This document shows positions 1-6,948 of a stretch of 29,746 nucleotides of DNA, piece by piece. Made by a program: the position numbers and the translations under genes. The stretch comes from Deinococcus aquatilis DSM 23025 (lineage in GTDB: Bacteria > Deinococcota > Deinococci > Deinococcales > Deinococcaceae), in the NCBI RefSeq assembly GCF_000378445.1, contig NZ_KB899750.1, positions 1 to 29,746 on the forward strand, given 5' to 3'. The notes below the pieces were generated by a model. It had not been told where the DNA came from, made no database searches, and worked only from the letters and a program-made list of their open reading frames with translations. Numbering within the stretch: position 1 is the stretch's first letter; each line of letters starts with the position of its first letter.

Positions 1-8
1 ATAAGAAG

Positions 9-369
9 ATGAACAAGCGGGTAGGCGCACGTGGGTACAGCCTGGACCTTCGAGAACGAATTGTGGCAGCTGCGCGGAAAGAACACAACGATCAGCAGGT
101 GGCCGAAACGTTTGGAGTTGATGTCCGAACCGTCCGGTTATATGTGAAGAAGCACGAGGCAGGTACGCTCTCACAGGTCAAGCGCCCGACTGGGCGTCGC
201 CCAAGAGTGCAGCGTGAGCATGAGCAGGTCCTCCTCCAGTTGCTGGAGGAGGACCTGGACGCGACCCTGGAAGAACATGCCCGCCGGTTGGAAGCCAACA
301 CTGGGCTCAAGATCAGCTACCGAACGGTGGATCGGGTCTTCCGGCGACACGGCATCACCTCCAAAAAAA
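9..369 (+). pseudogene. IS630-type transposase, 5' half, interrupted by an insertion sequence
   Basis: The first ~120 codons encode a helix-turn-helix region of the IS630/Tc1-mariner kind (residues ~16-52, with QQVAETFGVDVRTVRLYVKK), followed by the winged-helix stretch that ends FRRHGITSKK. The catalytic DDE half is missing: at the AAA AAA codons for Lys-Lys the reading frame runs into the terminal repeat of the element at 363-2037 and stops at 395. No continuation of this protein is found on the far side of that element, where a different IS630-type gene lies in the opposite orientation. The ATG at 9 lies at the window edge, so the upstream end of this IS630 copy cannot be judged. It cannot encode a working transposase. 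Confidence 0.85.
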
Positions 370-391
370 CTACGGTGGCAAATTCGACTTG
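370..391 (+). repeat. Left terminal inverted repeat of the IS
   Basis: The 22-bp sequence beginning CTACGGTGGCAAA matches the reverse complement of 2008-2029 at 19 of 22 positions. It is preceded by seven A residues, which pair with the T8 run following the right repeat. Confidence 0.8.
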
Positions 392-470
392 CTAGAATCC
401 AGTCATCATGGCCCGCCAATATCGTCGTCATGCACAAGACCGAGAAGAAACGCTTCACCGATGAGCTCCG

Positions 471-2029
471 GTGTGTCCGGTCTGCGGCGCTTTTGCGCCG
501 CTGGATTACCACAACAGCCGGTCTGTGGTGGGGATGCAGGAACAGGTGAGGTATACCCTGAAGATTCGTCGATGTCGGAATGAAGCCTGTGACTGGTTCC
601 GCAGACCCCTGCGCCCGGAAGCGGAAGGGCGTTTGGCCCTCCCGTACAGCGAATATGGTTTTGATGTTCTGGCGTTTATCGGTCGGGAACGCTTTGCGTT
701 CCACCGGACTGTCCCAGAAATCCATACCCTGTTGTCACAGCAGCAGGTCGAGATCAGTCAGCGTCAAGTCACTTATCTGATCGCCCGGTACGAAGAGTTG
801 CTCGCGTCCAAACTGATGTATCCGGATCACTGGCAGGCCAAGTTACAACAGCAAGGTCGGGTGATCCTGAGCTTGGATGGGTTACAGCCCGATGTCGGTC
901 ACGACGTACTCTGGCTGATTCGGGAGGTGCTTTCAGGCGAGGTGCTCCTCGCTCGTCCCCTGGTAACGAGTTCGGAAGACGACCTGGCGGCGCTGCTGAC
1001 GGAAGTCAAAGAGGCGCTCGGTGAGCGCCTCCCCGTCGTTGGCGTCATCAGCGATGGACAGCGAGCGATTCGCCTGGCGATCCAACGGGTCTTTCCAGGG
1101 GTTCCTCATCAGTTGTGTCAGTTCCATTCACTGCGAGAGGCCGCCCGGCCTCTCCTGGACGTCGACCGTCATGCCAAAGTACAACTGAAAAAGCGTCTGC
1201 GAGGGATCAAGAGGATCGAATCCACTCTGAAAGCGCGTCAAGACCCTCAGGCAGGCGTTTTACTCAACTATGCCCTGACCGTCAGAAGCGCCCTGACGGA
1301 TGACGGGCGTCCGCCCTTGGTCGCCAGCGGGTTGCGGCTCCAAGAACGAATCCGTCATATTCACGACTCTTTGGAGCGCCTTGAAGAAGCGCCCCAGAAA
1401 AAAGGGGGGGGCAAACCGATCAAGACTTGAGTCGTCTGAGACGACATCTTCAGCAAGCTCTTCAAGAAGAGGGTCAACCTTGGGAGGCCCTCAGCCAAGC
1501 GCACAACTCCGTGATGCGTATGGCACAAGTCCTCCAAAATCCCGGTGAGGACGATGCGCACATCGTCCAGCAACAATTTCAGCGCGTGCTCTTCTCCGTG
1601 CAACGTCAGCAACAGAGTCTGCCTGAGGTCTCGAGTGCGCTGGCGCATTTCATCAAGATCTTGACGGCTCAACAGGACTGGCTCTTCCATTGCTACCGGG
1701 TGCCGGGCTTGCCCCGAACGAACAATGCCTTGGAACAATATTTTGGCTCGGCCAAGCGCTACGAACGCCGTGTCAGTGGCCAGAAATCAGCTTCACCGAG
1801 TCTGGTGATTCGTGGACACGTCCGCCTGGTCGCCGCAGCGGCGACCAGAAAAGGCCTGATCCGTCCGCAAGACCTCCAGCCGACGAAAATGGAGCACTGG
1901 CGTGCAGTACGTCAAGAACTGGAACACCGTCAGGAAACCCGCCGGCTGCAGTCACGGTTTCGGAGAACCCCCCAGGCCTGCCTCGCTCAATTTGAGGCAG
2001 ATTGGGACAAGCTGATTTTGCCACCGTAG
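471..2029 (+). CDS. IS transposase made by -1 frameshift (two overlapping ORFs)
   Basis: ORF A runs from a GTG at 471 to 1430; ORF B is open in the -1 frame to 2029. Joined at the A6G8 tract (1398-1411) they give about 519 residues, a normal length for a DDE transposase. The N-terminus has a Cys4-type zinc finger (CPVC near residue 3 and CRNEAC about 35 residues later). Catalytic candidates are D136 (SLDGL), D195 (ISDGQ) followed by CQFH, and E422 of the fused protein (NNALEQYFG, in ORF B). Neither ORF alone carries the full triad, so the frameshift is needed for activity. The start is uncertain: a TGA at 462-464 closes a short ORF from 408 in the same frame. The family is not certain; the CQFH block and finger resemble ISL3/MULE-type enzymes. 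Confidence 0.8.
1398..1411 (+). promoter_or_regulatory. Candidate programmed -1 frameshift site (A6G8)
   Basis: AAAAAAGGGGGGGG lies just before the end of ORF A. Slipping back one base here joins the zinc-finger and two-Asp half to the Glu-bearing half. A-run slippage motifs of this kind are known in several IS families. A plain one-base indel in a homopolymer would look the same. Confidence 0.55.
2008..2029 (-). repeat. Right terminal inverted repeat of the IS
   Basis: Read on the minus strand it begins CTACGGTGGCAAAATC. It contains the last codons and the TAG stop of the transposase, and a T8 run follows at 2030-2037. Confidence 0.8.
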
Positions 2030-2037
2030 TTTTTTTT

Positions 2038-2506
2038 CGACCTCCGGGCGCGTGGTCCGCACCCAGGTTCGCACTGCTGTCTCGTTCTGCTCGAGCGCCC
2101 CTTTGCTTGGTCGTTGAGGTGAAAACCCCTGTTGGTGGAGCAGCTTCCGAACATGATCCGGGTGGTACCACACGCTTAACCGACGACCGATGACCTCACG
2201 CACGCGAGGCGTCGTCCACGTGTCATCCGGAAACCCAAACGCGCGAGCACCCTCCTGCAGGAGGGTGCCGATCTGTTGGCGCTGTTCCGGCGTCAAGCGG
2301 CCCGGCCGACCGGGCGTGACGGTGGCTTCCAAACCGCCTTGGCGCTTAAGACGCTCTTTCCAGGTGTAGATGGTGTGGACGGAGACACCAAATTGATTCG
2401 CAATCTGCTGATTGGTCTGACCACCGGCTTGGATCACGGATAGGGCGGCGAGTCGTCGTTCTTCCAGCTGCGCGCGGGTGTACTTGGAGGGTTGCCAAGG
2501 GACCAT
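2038..2506 (-). pseudogene. Second IS630-type transposase, 5' half, interrupted by the same IS
   Basis: Reading leftwards from ATG 2506, the protein starts MVPWQPSKYTRAQ and carries a clear helix-turn-helix (QQIANQFGVSVHTIYTWKE), a GRPGRLTPEQ linker and a winged-helix region typical of IS630 transposases. At the codons for RPEVEKK it meets the T8 run and right terminal repeat of the IS, and the frame then runs through the IS to a stop at 1952. About 156 native residues remain; the DDE catalytic domain is gone. Its sequence differs from the IS630 half at 9-369, so the two are fragments of different elements. Confidence 0.85.
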
Positions 2507-2589
2507 ACTTCACCCAAGAGAGCAACCCACATTTACACCGTCATCAATAGGCTGGGTCACAGTCACCTCCTGAGGCGTAGGGTGGCGCC

Positions 2590-2859
2590 ATGAAGAACAA
2601 GTCGTTGACCCAACTCGCGGATGAACTGGCTGATTTGGTCCAAGCTTACGAAAGTACTTCAGCCCAACTGCTCTCACATCCCGTTTTTCCCGAGATGCCC
2701 GACGCCGCAGGCGTGGAAAATGTCCTGAGGAAGGTGTCTGAGACGCTCAACGAGGATTTGCACCGCAGTGCTGCCCGGGTTCAGACCGAACTGGAACAGC
2801 TCAGGAAAGCACTGCAGACGATGGACACCCGTCAAAGCAGTCCCCAGTCAATGAACTGA
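2590..2859 (+). CDS. Small helical hypothetical protein (89 aa)
   Basis: The product is mostly charged and heptad-like (LADELADLVQAYESTSAQLL, then VQTELEQLRKALQ near residues 65-80), which suggests a short coiled coil. It has no signal peptide, membrane segment or motif I recognise. A purine-rich AGGGTGG lies just upstream of the ATG. The first copy of a 66-bp repeat starts six bases after its stop, in the same frame. The gene follows the IS630 remnant and may be mobile-element or phage cargo. Function unknown. Confidence 0.6.
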   Translation: MKNKSLTQLADELADLVQAYESTSAQLLSHPVFPEMPDAAGVENVLRKVSETLNEDLHRSAARVQTELEQLRKALQTMDTRQSSPQSMN

Positions 2860-2865
2860 AGCCTG

Positions 2866-2931
2866 AAAAAAGCCCTGCTGATGGCGAGGCTGCCCGCCGA
2901 CTTCACCCGGTCGGCTTGAGTTGTGGGATGC
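2866..2931 (+). repeat. 66-bp repeat, copy A
   Basis: It matches 4029-4094 at 62 of 66 positions. It begins with A6, contains a small inverted repeat (GCCGAC / GTCGGC) and ends TTGTGGGATGC. Both copies can be read as the same short peptide tail, KKALLMARLPADFTRSA, followed by a stop. See findings. Confidence 0.85.
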
Positions 2932-2937
2932 CTTAGC

Positions 2938-3189
2938 TTACCTCCTGTGGGTGCGAATGATGGGCGGCAACTCCCCACGCGGGGGAATCGTCTGAAAGGG
3001 CTCGCGCTCCAGCCCCAATTCCGGCAAGTACCAAGGGGCGGGATTACGCTGTTGCCACTCTTTCGGCGTGGTCTGGACGCGGCCCCGCCGCTCTTGCTTC
3101 ATCCACCAATCGCGGCGCTCATCCGACTGAGACAGATGGGAAGTGATCTGGGCACGGCGGGCGGCCCGTTTCTGCGCTTTCTTCGACAT
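2938..3189 (-). CDS. Basic hypothetical protein (83 aa)
   Basis: The start at 3189 is supported by GGGAGG seven bases upstream on the minus strand. The product begins MSKKAQKRAARRAQ and is rich in Arg, Lys, Gln and Trp (DWWMKQERRGR, PAPWYLPELG), with no membrane segment. Its charge would suit binding nucleic acid, but no domain is recognised. It is convergent with the small gene at 2590-2859 and divergent from 3332-3670. A terminator-like hairpin lies just upstream of its start. Confidence 0.6.
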   Translation of the reverse strand: MSKKAQKRAARRAQITSHLSQSDERRDWWMKQERRGRVQTTPKEWQQRNPAPWYLPELGLEREPFQTIPPRGELPPIIRTHRR

Positions 3190-3215
3190 CAGCGGGCCTC
3201 CCTGTTTGGGGCAAG

Positions 3216-3239
3216 AAAAAACCCGCCACAGTCGGCGGG
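3216..3239 (-). terminator. Rho-independent terminator reading leftwards
   Basis: On the minus strand CCCGCC, a six-base loop and GGCGGG are followed by six T residues (3216-3221). It lies between the divergent genes 2938-3189 and 3332-3670, so it would stop minus-strand transcription just before the 83-aa gene. It could act as an attenuator, or be a leftover from a lost gene. Confidence 0.7.
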
Positions 3240-3331
3240 GTGGGGCTTGAATTGTTTGGGATGAAGAAAGTCTACTGACAGGTCATTACAGCAATGTCAC
3301 CTATTCTCGTCAGATCTCAGGAGGTTGAACT

Positions 3332-3670
3332 ATGGCGCTTTTGGAAGAATTCAATGCCCGGTGGGAGCCCTCCCTCACGGGCCTCACCGCTGAGGTCTGG
3401 CACAAGATGAAGGCGCTCGGCGTGACTGCCCACTGGATTGACCCCCTGAATGGAGACCCTGGGCTCCTTCAAAAGCAAATGGGTTTAACAGGGTGGAATG
3501 TCCAGGCCAGCGAGTTCTACACCTTTGCCGTGCACTACAACGGTGAAGTTTTGGTGGAGTACAGGCGGTACAGCGCGGATGAAGCGGCGCTGGTCGTCAC
3601 GGCACTCAGTGACGCCGCCACCCAACTGGAAATGTATGGTCTTCAAGTAATTCCCAACCTCGACTCTTGA
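3332..3670 (+). CDS. Hypothetical protein (112 aa)
   Basis: A perfect AGGAGG at 3319-3324 sits seven bases before the ATG, so the start is firm. The product is a soluble, mixed alpha/beta small protein with many Trp and Tyr residues (VWHKMKALGVTAHWID, YTFAVHYNGEVLVEYRRY) and no signal peptide or known motif. The strand-like pattern in the middle and the helical C-terminus resemble small immunity or structural proteins in general, but this is only an impression. Its last 65 bases overlap a minus-strand ORF (3606-3731). Confidence 0.65.
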   Translation: MALLEEFNARWEPSLTGLTAEVWHKMKALGVTAHWIDPLNGDPGLLQKQMGLTGWNVQASEFYTFAVHYNGEVLVEYRRYSADEAALVVTALSDAATQLEMYGLQVIPNLDS

Positions 3671-3731
3671 GACGCAGGTTGAGGGCCGCGCCCAGCTCCT
3701 CGGCAGTGTTGGGGGATTCGGGCTGGGTCAT
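3606..3731 (-). CDS. Possible short minus-strand gene or 5' remnant (41 aa)
   Basis: An ATG at 3731 is preceded by GAGGTGA at good spacing, and the first codons (MTQPESPNTAEELGAALNLR) look like a genuine protein N-terminus. It runs to a TGA at 3606 inside the end of the plus-strand gene at 3332-3670. The start region falls in an otherwise empty gap, but the C-terminal half (VGWRRH) is only the shadow of the other gene. It may be the leftover start of a truncated gene. Low confidence. Confidence 0.3.
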   Translation of the reverse strand: MTQPESPNTAEELGAALNLRLKSRGWELLEDHTFPVGWRRH

Positions 3732-3763
3732 CGGCTCACCTCTTCAGGTAGGTAAAGTGGGGA

Positions 3764-4030
3764 ATGGACGAATGGCGCAGCTGGCTACTGGAACCAGACC
3801 GTGTGCTCTTGGAGCGCTATGAGGCCGGGGGTCTCCTGATCGTATGGACAGAGGAAACCAACACCTATAACAAAAAGCTGCAGTGGAAGATCGAAGCCTG
3901 GGCTGGATCCACAGTGTTGGTTTCCTCAGATCCGGTCAAGCCAACGCCTGCTCCGGATGTGGTGCGCAGTTGTGCGCACCAGATGCTGGTGAGATTGAGC
4001 ACGTATTACCGGAATAATCCTGCTGAGTAA
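3764..4030 (+). CDS. Hypothetical protein (88 aa)
   Basis: A small soluble product with a Trp-rich N-terminus (MDEWRSWLLEPDRVLLERY) and a helical C-terminus (VVRSCAHQMLVRLSTYY). No signal peptide or known domain is seen. The ribosome site is weak (GTGGGGA directly before the ATG). Its TAA stop overlaps the A6 run that opens the second copy of the 66-bp repeat. Like 3332-3670 it is a compact orphan gene with good codon use. Function unknown. Confidence 0.55.
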   Translation: MDEWRSWLLEPDRVLLERYEAGGLLIVWTEETNTYNKKLQWKIEAWAGSTVLVSSDPVKPTPAPDVVRSCAHQMLVRLSTYYRNNPAE

Positions 4031-4094
4031 AAAAGCCCTGCTTTTGGCGAGGCTGCCCGCCGACTTCACCCGGTCGGCCTAAGTTGTGGGATGC
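4029..4094 (+). repeat. 66-bp repeat, copy B
   Basis: It differs from copy A (2866-2931) at four positions. Read as codons, three of the four changes are silent, including TGA to TAA at the stop. It lies directly after the gene at 3764-4030 but in another frame relative to it. Confidence 0.85.
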
Positions 4095-4098
4095 AGTT

Positions 4099-4115
4099 AG
4101 TGTAACCACTACACT
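4099..4115. promoter_or_regulatory. Short inverted repeat, possible operator
   Basis: AGTGTA and TACACT are separated by five bases, ahead of the small gene at 4172. It has operator-like symmetry, but no promoter elements can be assigned around it with confidence. Confidence 0.25.
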
Positions 4116-4171
4116 GAGGCAAAACCATCACCCAAAAGGCTTAGCGTGGGCGCAACATGCTCAAATAGCCC

Positions 4172-4405
4172 ATGCCTGTCCCTGCCATCCGAATCACCGA
4201 CGGCCAGATGTACCGCAGCACCGACAGCTTTGCATGGGTGGATTACCCGATGGGCAGCGCGTCAGACGAGGTCAATGTTTTGACAAAGGCCAGCGAAACA
4301 CACGAGGTGGTTCAGATCATTGGCCCAGTGTTCACGGTCCAAGGCACCGTGACCATTTTCAGCCTGGGCAATGGGGCAAAGTTTCGCGTGGTGCGCTCGG
4401 ATTAG
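4172..4405 (+). CDS. Hypothetical protein (77 aa)
   Basis: The product starts MPVPAIRITDGQMYRSTDSF and is rich in beta-strand-like alternation towards its end (VVQIIGPVFTVQGTVTIFSL), which suggests a small beta-barrel or sandwich fold. No signal peptide, membrane segment or catalytic motif is visible. There is no clear Shine-Dalgarno sequence before the ATG; leaderless starts are common in Deinococcus. A different frame of the same stretch is also open for 192 codons, but its composition (His- and Pro-rich) looks non-coding. Function unknown. Confidence 0.45.
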   Translation: MPVPAIRITDGQMYRSTDSFAWVDYPMGSASDEVNVLTKASETHEVVQIIGPVFTVQGTVTIFSLGNGAKFRVVRSD

Positions 4406-4492
4406 TTGAAGACAGTCGCTGTGTTCGCCCCCATCTTTGCAAGCGCTCCCCCTGTCAGAGCCATGTGTGGTTCCCCAGGCCACACTACCGCC

Positions 4493-5056
4493 ATGAAGCG
4501 ACTGCTCCTGCTAGCCCTGATGGGGCTTACTGCCTGCTCACCAGCACCAGAGCCTGCGCCGCCCGTAACTCCGCCACCGCCACTCACGACCGTCCCACCG
4601 CCCTTGCTGGGCGCCACTCCAGACACGATCTCGGGCTGTTACGACGCGGTCTACACCATTAAGAACAGTATTGGGAACTTGGCACCCGGACGCTTGTCCA
4701 ACCTCTTGTGCATATATGTCGAGCCTCCGTTGCCCGGAATTTCAAGCATGTATGACATCTATAACCCTTACCCCCTCTTGCCGGTACGTCTCCCTCTGGT
4801 GGTTGAAGTCAATAGCAACTCTTTGCTACTTAGTGCCTATGGGCAATCAACCCCCTCACAGACGATCATTATTCGTATGAATTTCCCGCTTGGCACACCC
4901 GAGGGAGCTCCTTGGGCGGGTACATTTAACATCTCGGAGAACCTAACTTCCGCGCAGGGAGCGGAAGGAGCCATAGGTACTTTCGTTGACGGAAACGCGG
5001 TGATCACCAAACGGATCAGGCCTGGTTATGGGCCTTATTCCAGCAAAGGAAGCTGA
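4493..5056 (+). CDS. Predicted lipoprotein with Pro-rich linker (187 aa)
   Basis: Starting at ATG 4493, the protein opens with a short lipoprotein signal, MKRLLLLALMGLTACS, whose lipobox LTAC puts the lipidated Cys at residue 15. The longer frame from 4406 would place this signal in the interior, so 4493 is preferred. A Pro-rich spacer (residues ~17-45, PAPEPAPPVTPPPP) leads to a compact globular part with alternating hydrophobic strands (LPLVVEVNSNSLLLSAY, TIIIRMNF). It should be anchored to the cell envelope and face outwards. No enzyme motif is recognised. It is followed by a strong bidirectional terminator shared with the convergent gene at 5183. Confidence 0.7.
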   Translation: MKRLLLLALMGLTACSPAPEPAPPVTPPPPLTTVPPPLLGATPDTISGCYDAVYTIKNSIGNLAPGRLSNLLCIYVEPPLPGISSMYDIYNPYPLLPVRLPLVVEVNSNSLLLSAYGQSTPSQTIIIRMNFPLGTPEGAPWAGTFNISENLTSAQGAEGAIGTFVDGNAVITKRIRPGYGPYSSKGS

Positions 5057-5125
5057 GCGGCGATGGTGCGCCCGCCGCTGCTGAGAATGGCTGAGGCGCG
5101 AGGTATGAGATAAGGCCCAACGAAA

Positions 5126-5154
5126 ATCCCCCAAGCGAGGCCGCCTTGGGGGAT
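5126..5154. terminator. Bidirectional rho-independent terminator
   Basis: ATCCCCCAAG and CTTGGGGGAT form a perfect 10-bp stem around a nine-base loop. On the minus strand it is followed by TTTT. It lies between the convergent genes ending at 5056 (plus) and 5183 (minus). Confidence 0.85.
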
Positions 5155-5182
5155 AAAACTCTGAACTTACATGCATAGTAGG

Positions 5183-5719
5183 TCAATCAACGGATTCCCG
5201 CAAGTGAAATAGGTGAATTTCTGCCTGAGCGCCACCCAGTCGCACAGCCAGAGTCAGCACCGCCACCGCGTACTCTACTGCCCGGTCTTTGGGACTGGCC
5301 CAACCGCCACACTCATCCACGAGAGACGCCATGCTTGTGCCCTCGCGAACAGCCTTCAGTCGTCTCCCCAGTCGGGCGGCATCTGGTGTTCCCGCATATT
5401 CCAGATTCGTAATGGTGCGGCCCGCTTCGCCCTCCCCGACCTCGCCCATGGGCGTGATCAACGTAGTTGGAGAAGGCGTACCACCTTCACCCAGGGTGCT
5501 GATTCCATCGCCACTGCTGGTACTCCGGAAGGCGGCATAACTGACGGACAGGACTGCCACTTCCCCAAACACCAGCTTCCATGCTCTGAGAGACTGATAC
5601 CACGCCTCTGCATAGGCACGCGCTGCCTGCTGATTGCTGCGTTGTGAAACGAATTCCCGAACAGCGGGGCCGGGGCCAGCGACCTGGACAGCGCGGCTTC
5701 TCTTGGTTCCGTTCGTCAA
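5183..5719 (-). CDS. Hypothetical protein (178 aa)
   Basis: The best start is a TTG at 5719, because AGGAGG sits five bases upstream of it on the minus strand; the same frame is open to an ATG at 5755 and further to 5809. The product is helical and Ala-rich (QQAARAYAEAWYQSLRAWK) with a possible short hydrophobic stretch (LVFGEVAVLSVSYAAF), a Gly/Ser/Thr-rich middle and a helical end (EYAVAVLTLAVRLGGAQAEI). The C-terminal half contains many small residues and may be coiled or membrane-associated. I do not recognise the family. Confidence 0.6.
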   Translation of the reverse strand: MTNGTKRSRAVQVAGPGPAVREFVSQRSNQQAARAYAEAWYQSLRAWKLVFGEVAVLSVSYAAFRSTSSGDGISTLGEGGTPSPTTLITPMGEVGEGEAGRTITNLEYAGTPDAARLGRRLKAVREGTSMASLVDECGGWASPKDRAVEYAVAVLTLAVRLGGAQAEIHLFHLRESVD

Positions 5720-5751
5720 GTGCGCCTCCTGGTGGCGTGAAAGGGTGAGGG

Positions 5752-6252
5752 TCATGGCTGGGCCTGCCAATACGCGAAGATATCCAACGAGTGACTTAGG
5801 AAAAAGCACAGAAGCCCGAAGTCTGAACGGCCAACTAAAAGCGGACTGTTCTCATGGCTGAGCAACCTAAGCTCCCATTTATGAAAACCAAACAACAAAT
5901 GCTCGGATTCTGTATAGCGATTGGTGTGGCAATTGGATCGAGTCTGGGGGCCGCCTTGCACAACATTGGACTCGGTGTAGCTCTTGGGTTGTCCTTGGGA
6001 GCAGCGATCGGAGCGGCGATGGGTAAAAATTTGCCCTGAAGTCATCTCAGTTCCCTCATGCAGCACGTCTTCTAGCCCCAATTGCCTCAGGTAGTGCGCC
6101 TCGCTGTCCTTGATTGGCAGGAACCCCAGCTGCCGCCGCTTGTGGGCCACCATGAACCGCACGATCTCCACCGGATCAACTTCGTCCGCTTCTGCCGCTG
6201 CCTGAAGCCGCAGCAGGGCCTTGGCGAGCCGCTTGCGCTCTCTAGGCCTCAT
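5752..6252 (-). CDS. Hypothetical protein, C-terminal part doubtful (166 aa)
   Basis: The first ~73 residues (MRPRERKRLAKALLRLQAAA, then VEIVRFMVAHKRRQLGFLP) look like a real, basic, helical protein. The rest, below about 6040, lies opposite the better supported glycine-zipper gene at 5854-6039 and has poor composition (THRRSDRCSQGQPKSYTESN). The likely history is that the original 3' end was lost and replaced by unrelated sequence. Function unknown. Confidence 0.4.
   Translation of the reverse strand: MRPRERKRLAKALLRLQAAAEADEVDPVEIVRFMVAHKRRQLGFLPIKDSEAHYLRQLGLEDVLHEGTEMTSGQIFTHRRSDRCSQGQPKSYTESNVVQGGPQTRSNCHTNRYTESEHLLFGFHKWELRLLSHENSPLLVGRSDFGLLCFFLSHSLDIFAYWQAQP
5854..6039 (+). CDS. Small glycine-zipper membrane protein (61 aa)
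   Basis: After a short polar start (MAEQPKLPFMKTKQQ) the whole product is one or two hydrophobic helices packed with Gly and Ala at every third or fourth position (GVAIGSSLGAALHNIGLG, then ALGLSLGAAIGAAMG). Such glycine zippers favour tight helix-helix packing in membranes. Similar tiny proteins are widespread in bacteria without an assigned role. Translation may instead begin at the internal ATG at 5881. Confidence 0.65.
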   Translation: MAEQPKLPFMKTKQQMLGFCIAIGVAIGSSLGAALHNIGLGVALGLSLGAAIGAAMGKNLP

Positions 6253-6311
6253 GAATGGCCCCGCTTGGCGCTGTCAGAGACGCGTGAGAGCGTCCCCCCC
6301 ACACTGGAGAC

Positions 6312-6566
6312 ATGTACCGTCAACTCGTGATCTTGGACGCCATCCGCTCCCTACAAGCGCGACGTCCTGACGCCTCGGTGCTGGTGGGTGATCTCCAAGA
6401 CGTTCTGAAGCAGCAAGGGCTGAAGTGGGGGCGGGACACCCTGCGCACCTGTTTGAAATACTTGGTCAAGCGGCGACGCTTGAAAAAACTGAACCGGAAC
6501 GTGTACCGTTTGCTTCCCAGCGGCACTGTCTGCTCCCCTGACCCTGTGCCTCATGACTGCCCCTGA
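6312..6566 (+). CDS. Small helix-turn-helix-like protein (84 aa)
   Basis: A basic protein whose centre reads as a DNA-binding winged helix (LVGDLQDVLKQQGLKWGRDT, then LRTCLKYLVKRRRLKKLNRN). GGAG lies a few bases before the ATG. It may be a phage- or plasmid-type regulator. Its last 16 bases overlap the end of the convergent RusA-like pseudogene, which fits a decayed phage fragment. The exact family is not recognised. Confidence 0.55.
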   Translation: MYRQLVILDAIRSLQARRPDASVLVGDLQDVLKQQGLKWGRDTLRTCLKYLVKRRRLKKLNRNVYRLLPSGTVCSPDPVPHDCP

Positions 6567-6872
6567 CTGATACTGAGCACCACACGCGGGTTCTGGGCGT
6601 CGTACTGCGGGTAGTGATGGTAGCCATAGACGTACTTGTCCCCCGCCGGAAATAACGCATCGACGATCCCTTTGCGGACGTTCTCCGGATCGTTGTGGGT
6701 GCCGTTCTCAAAGAAACACCACACGTCCACCCGAACAAGCTGTGCTTTCGTTGGCTCAGGTAGCGGCCCCGGCACTGCCCCCGCACATGATCCTTCCAAG
6801 GGTGATACTCCTTCATCCGTGTTCAGTTCGGTGTTTTCCCTTTGGTGTAATAGCCCACCAGCTTGGGACGCT
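6551..6872 (-). pseudogene. RusA-like Holliday junction resolvase remnant
   Basis: Reading leftwards from the IS6 end, the minus strand encodes RPKLVGYYTKGKTPN, a TGA (6823-6825), TRMKEYHPWKDHVRG, then a frame change near 6770-6790, then VDVWCFFENG and DPENVRKGIVDALF followed by GDKYVYGYHHYP. The DPENVRKGIVDAL block matches the D-x-D-N-x-x-K-x-x-x-D-x-L core of RusA-family endonucleases from phages. The N-terminus is cut off by the IS at 6873. With an internal stop, a frameshift and a missing start it cannot make an intact enzyme. The family call is from motif memory. Confidence 0.6.
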
Positions 6873-6923
6873 GGGTTGTGGCAAGTTGTTGGCCTTCAGA
6901 AAACGGAGGGGTATTGGACAGTC

Positions 6924-6948
6924 AGGCGGCCTGAAGTTCAGGCCGCCT
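6924..6948 (-). terminator. Perfect palindrome over the transposase stop codon
   Basis: A 12-bp arm, one central base and a 12-bp arm (beginning AGGCGGCCTGAA) cover the last codons and the TGA of the IS6 transposase. There is no T-run after it. It may stop outside or inside transcription, or simply protect the 3' end. Confidence 0.5.

Larger units (their letters stand above)
363..2037 (+). mobile_element. Complete insertion sequence with zinc-finger DDE transposase (family uncertain, ISL3/MULE-like)
   Basis: Imperfect terminal inverted repeats match at 19 of 22 positions (370-391 against the reverse complement of 2008-2029; both begin CTACGGTGGCAAA). A7 lies outside the left repeat and T8 outside the right, so the A-runs may belong to the repeats. 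One transposase gene fills the interior and its stop codon lies in the right repeat. The flanks TCACCTCC and CGACCTCC share ACCTCC next to the A/T runs; this could be a decayed target duplication or chance. The flanking genes are two unrelated IS630 halves, so a simple insertion into one gene does not explain the layout. Confidence 0.8.

Noticed and set aside
4084..4662. Long plus-strand open frame of 192 codons
   Set aside because: His-, Arg- and Pro-rich composition without ribosome site; it is a shadow of the better genes at 4172-4405 and 4493-5056.
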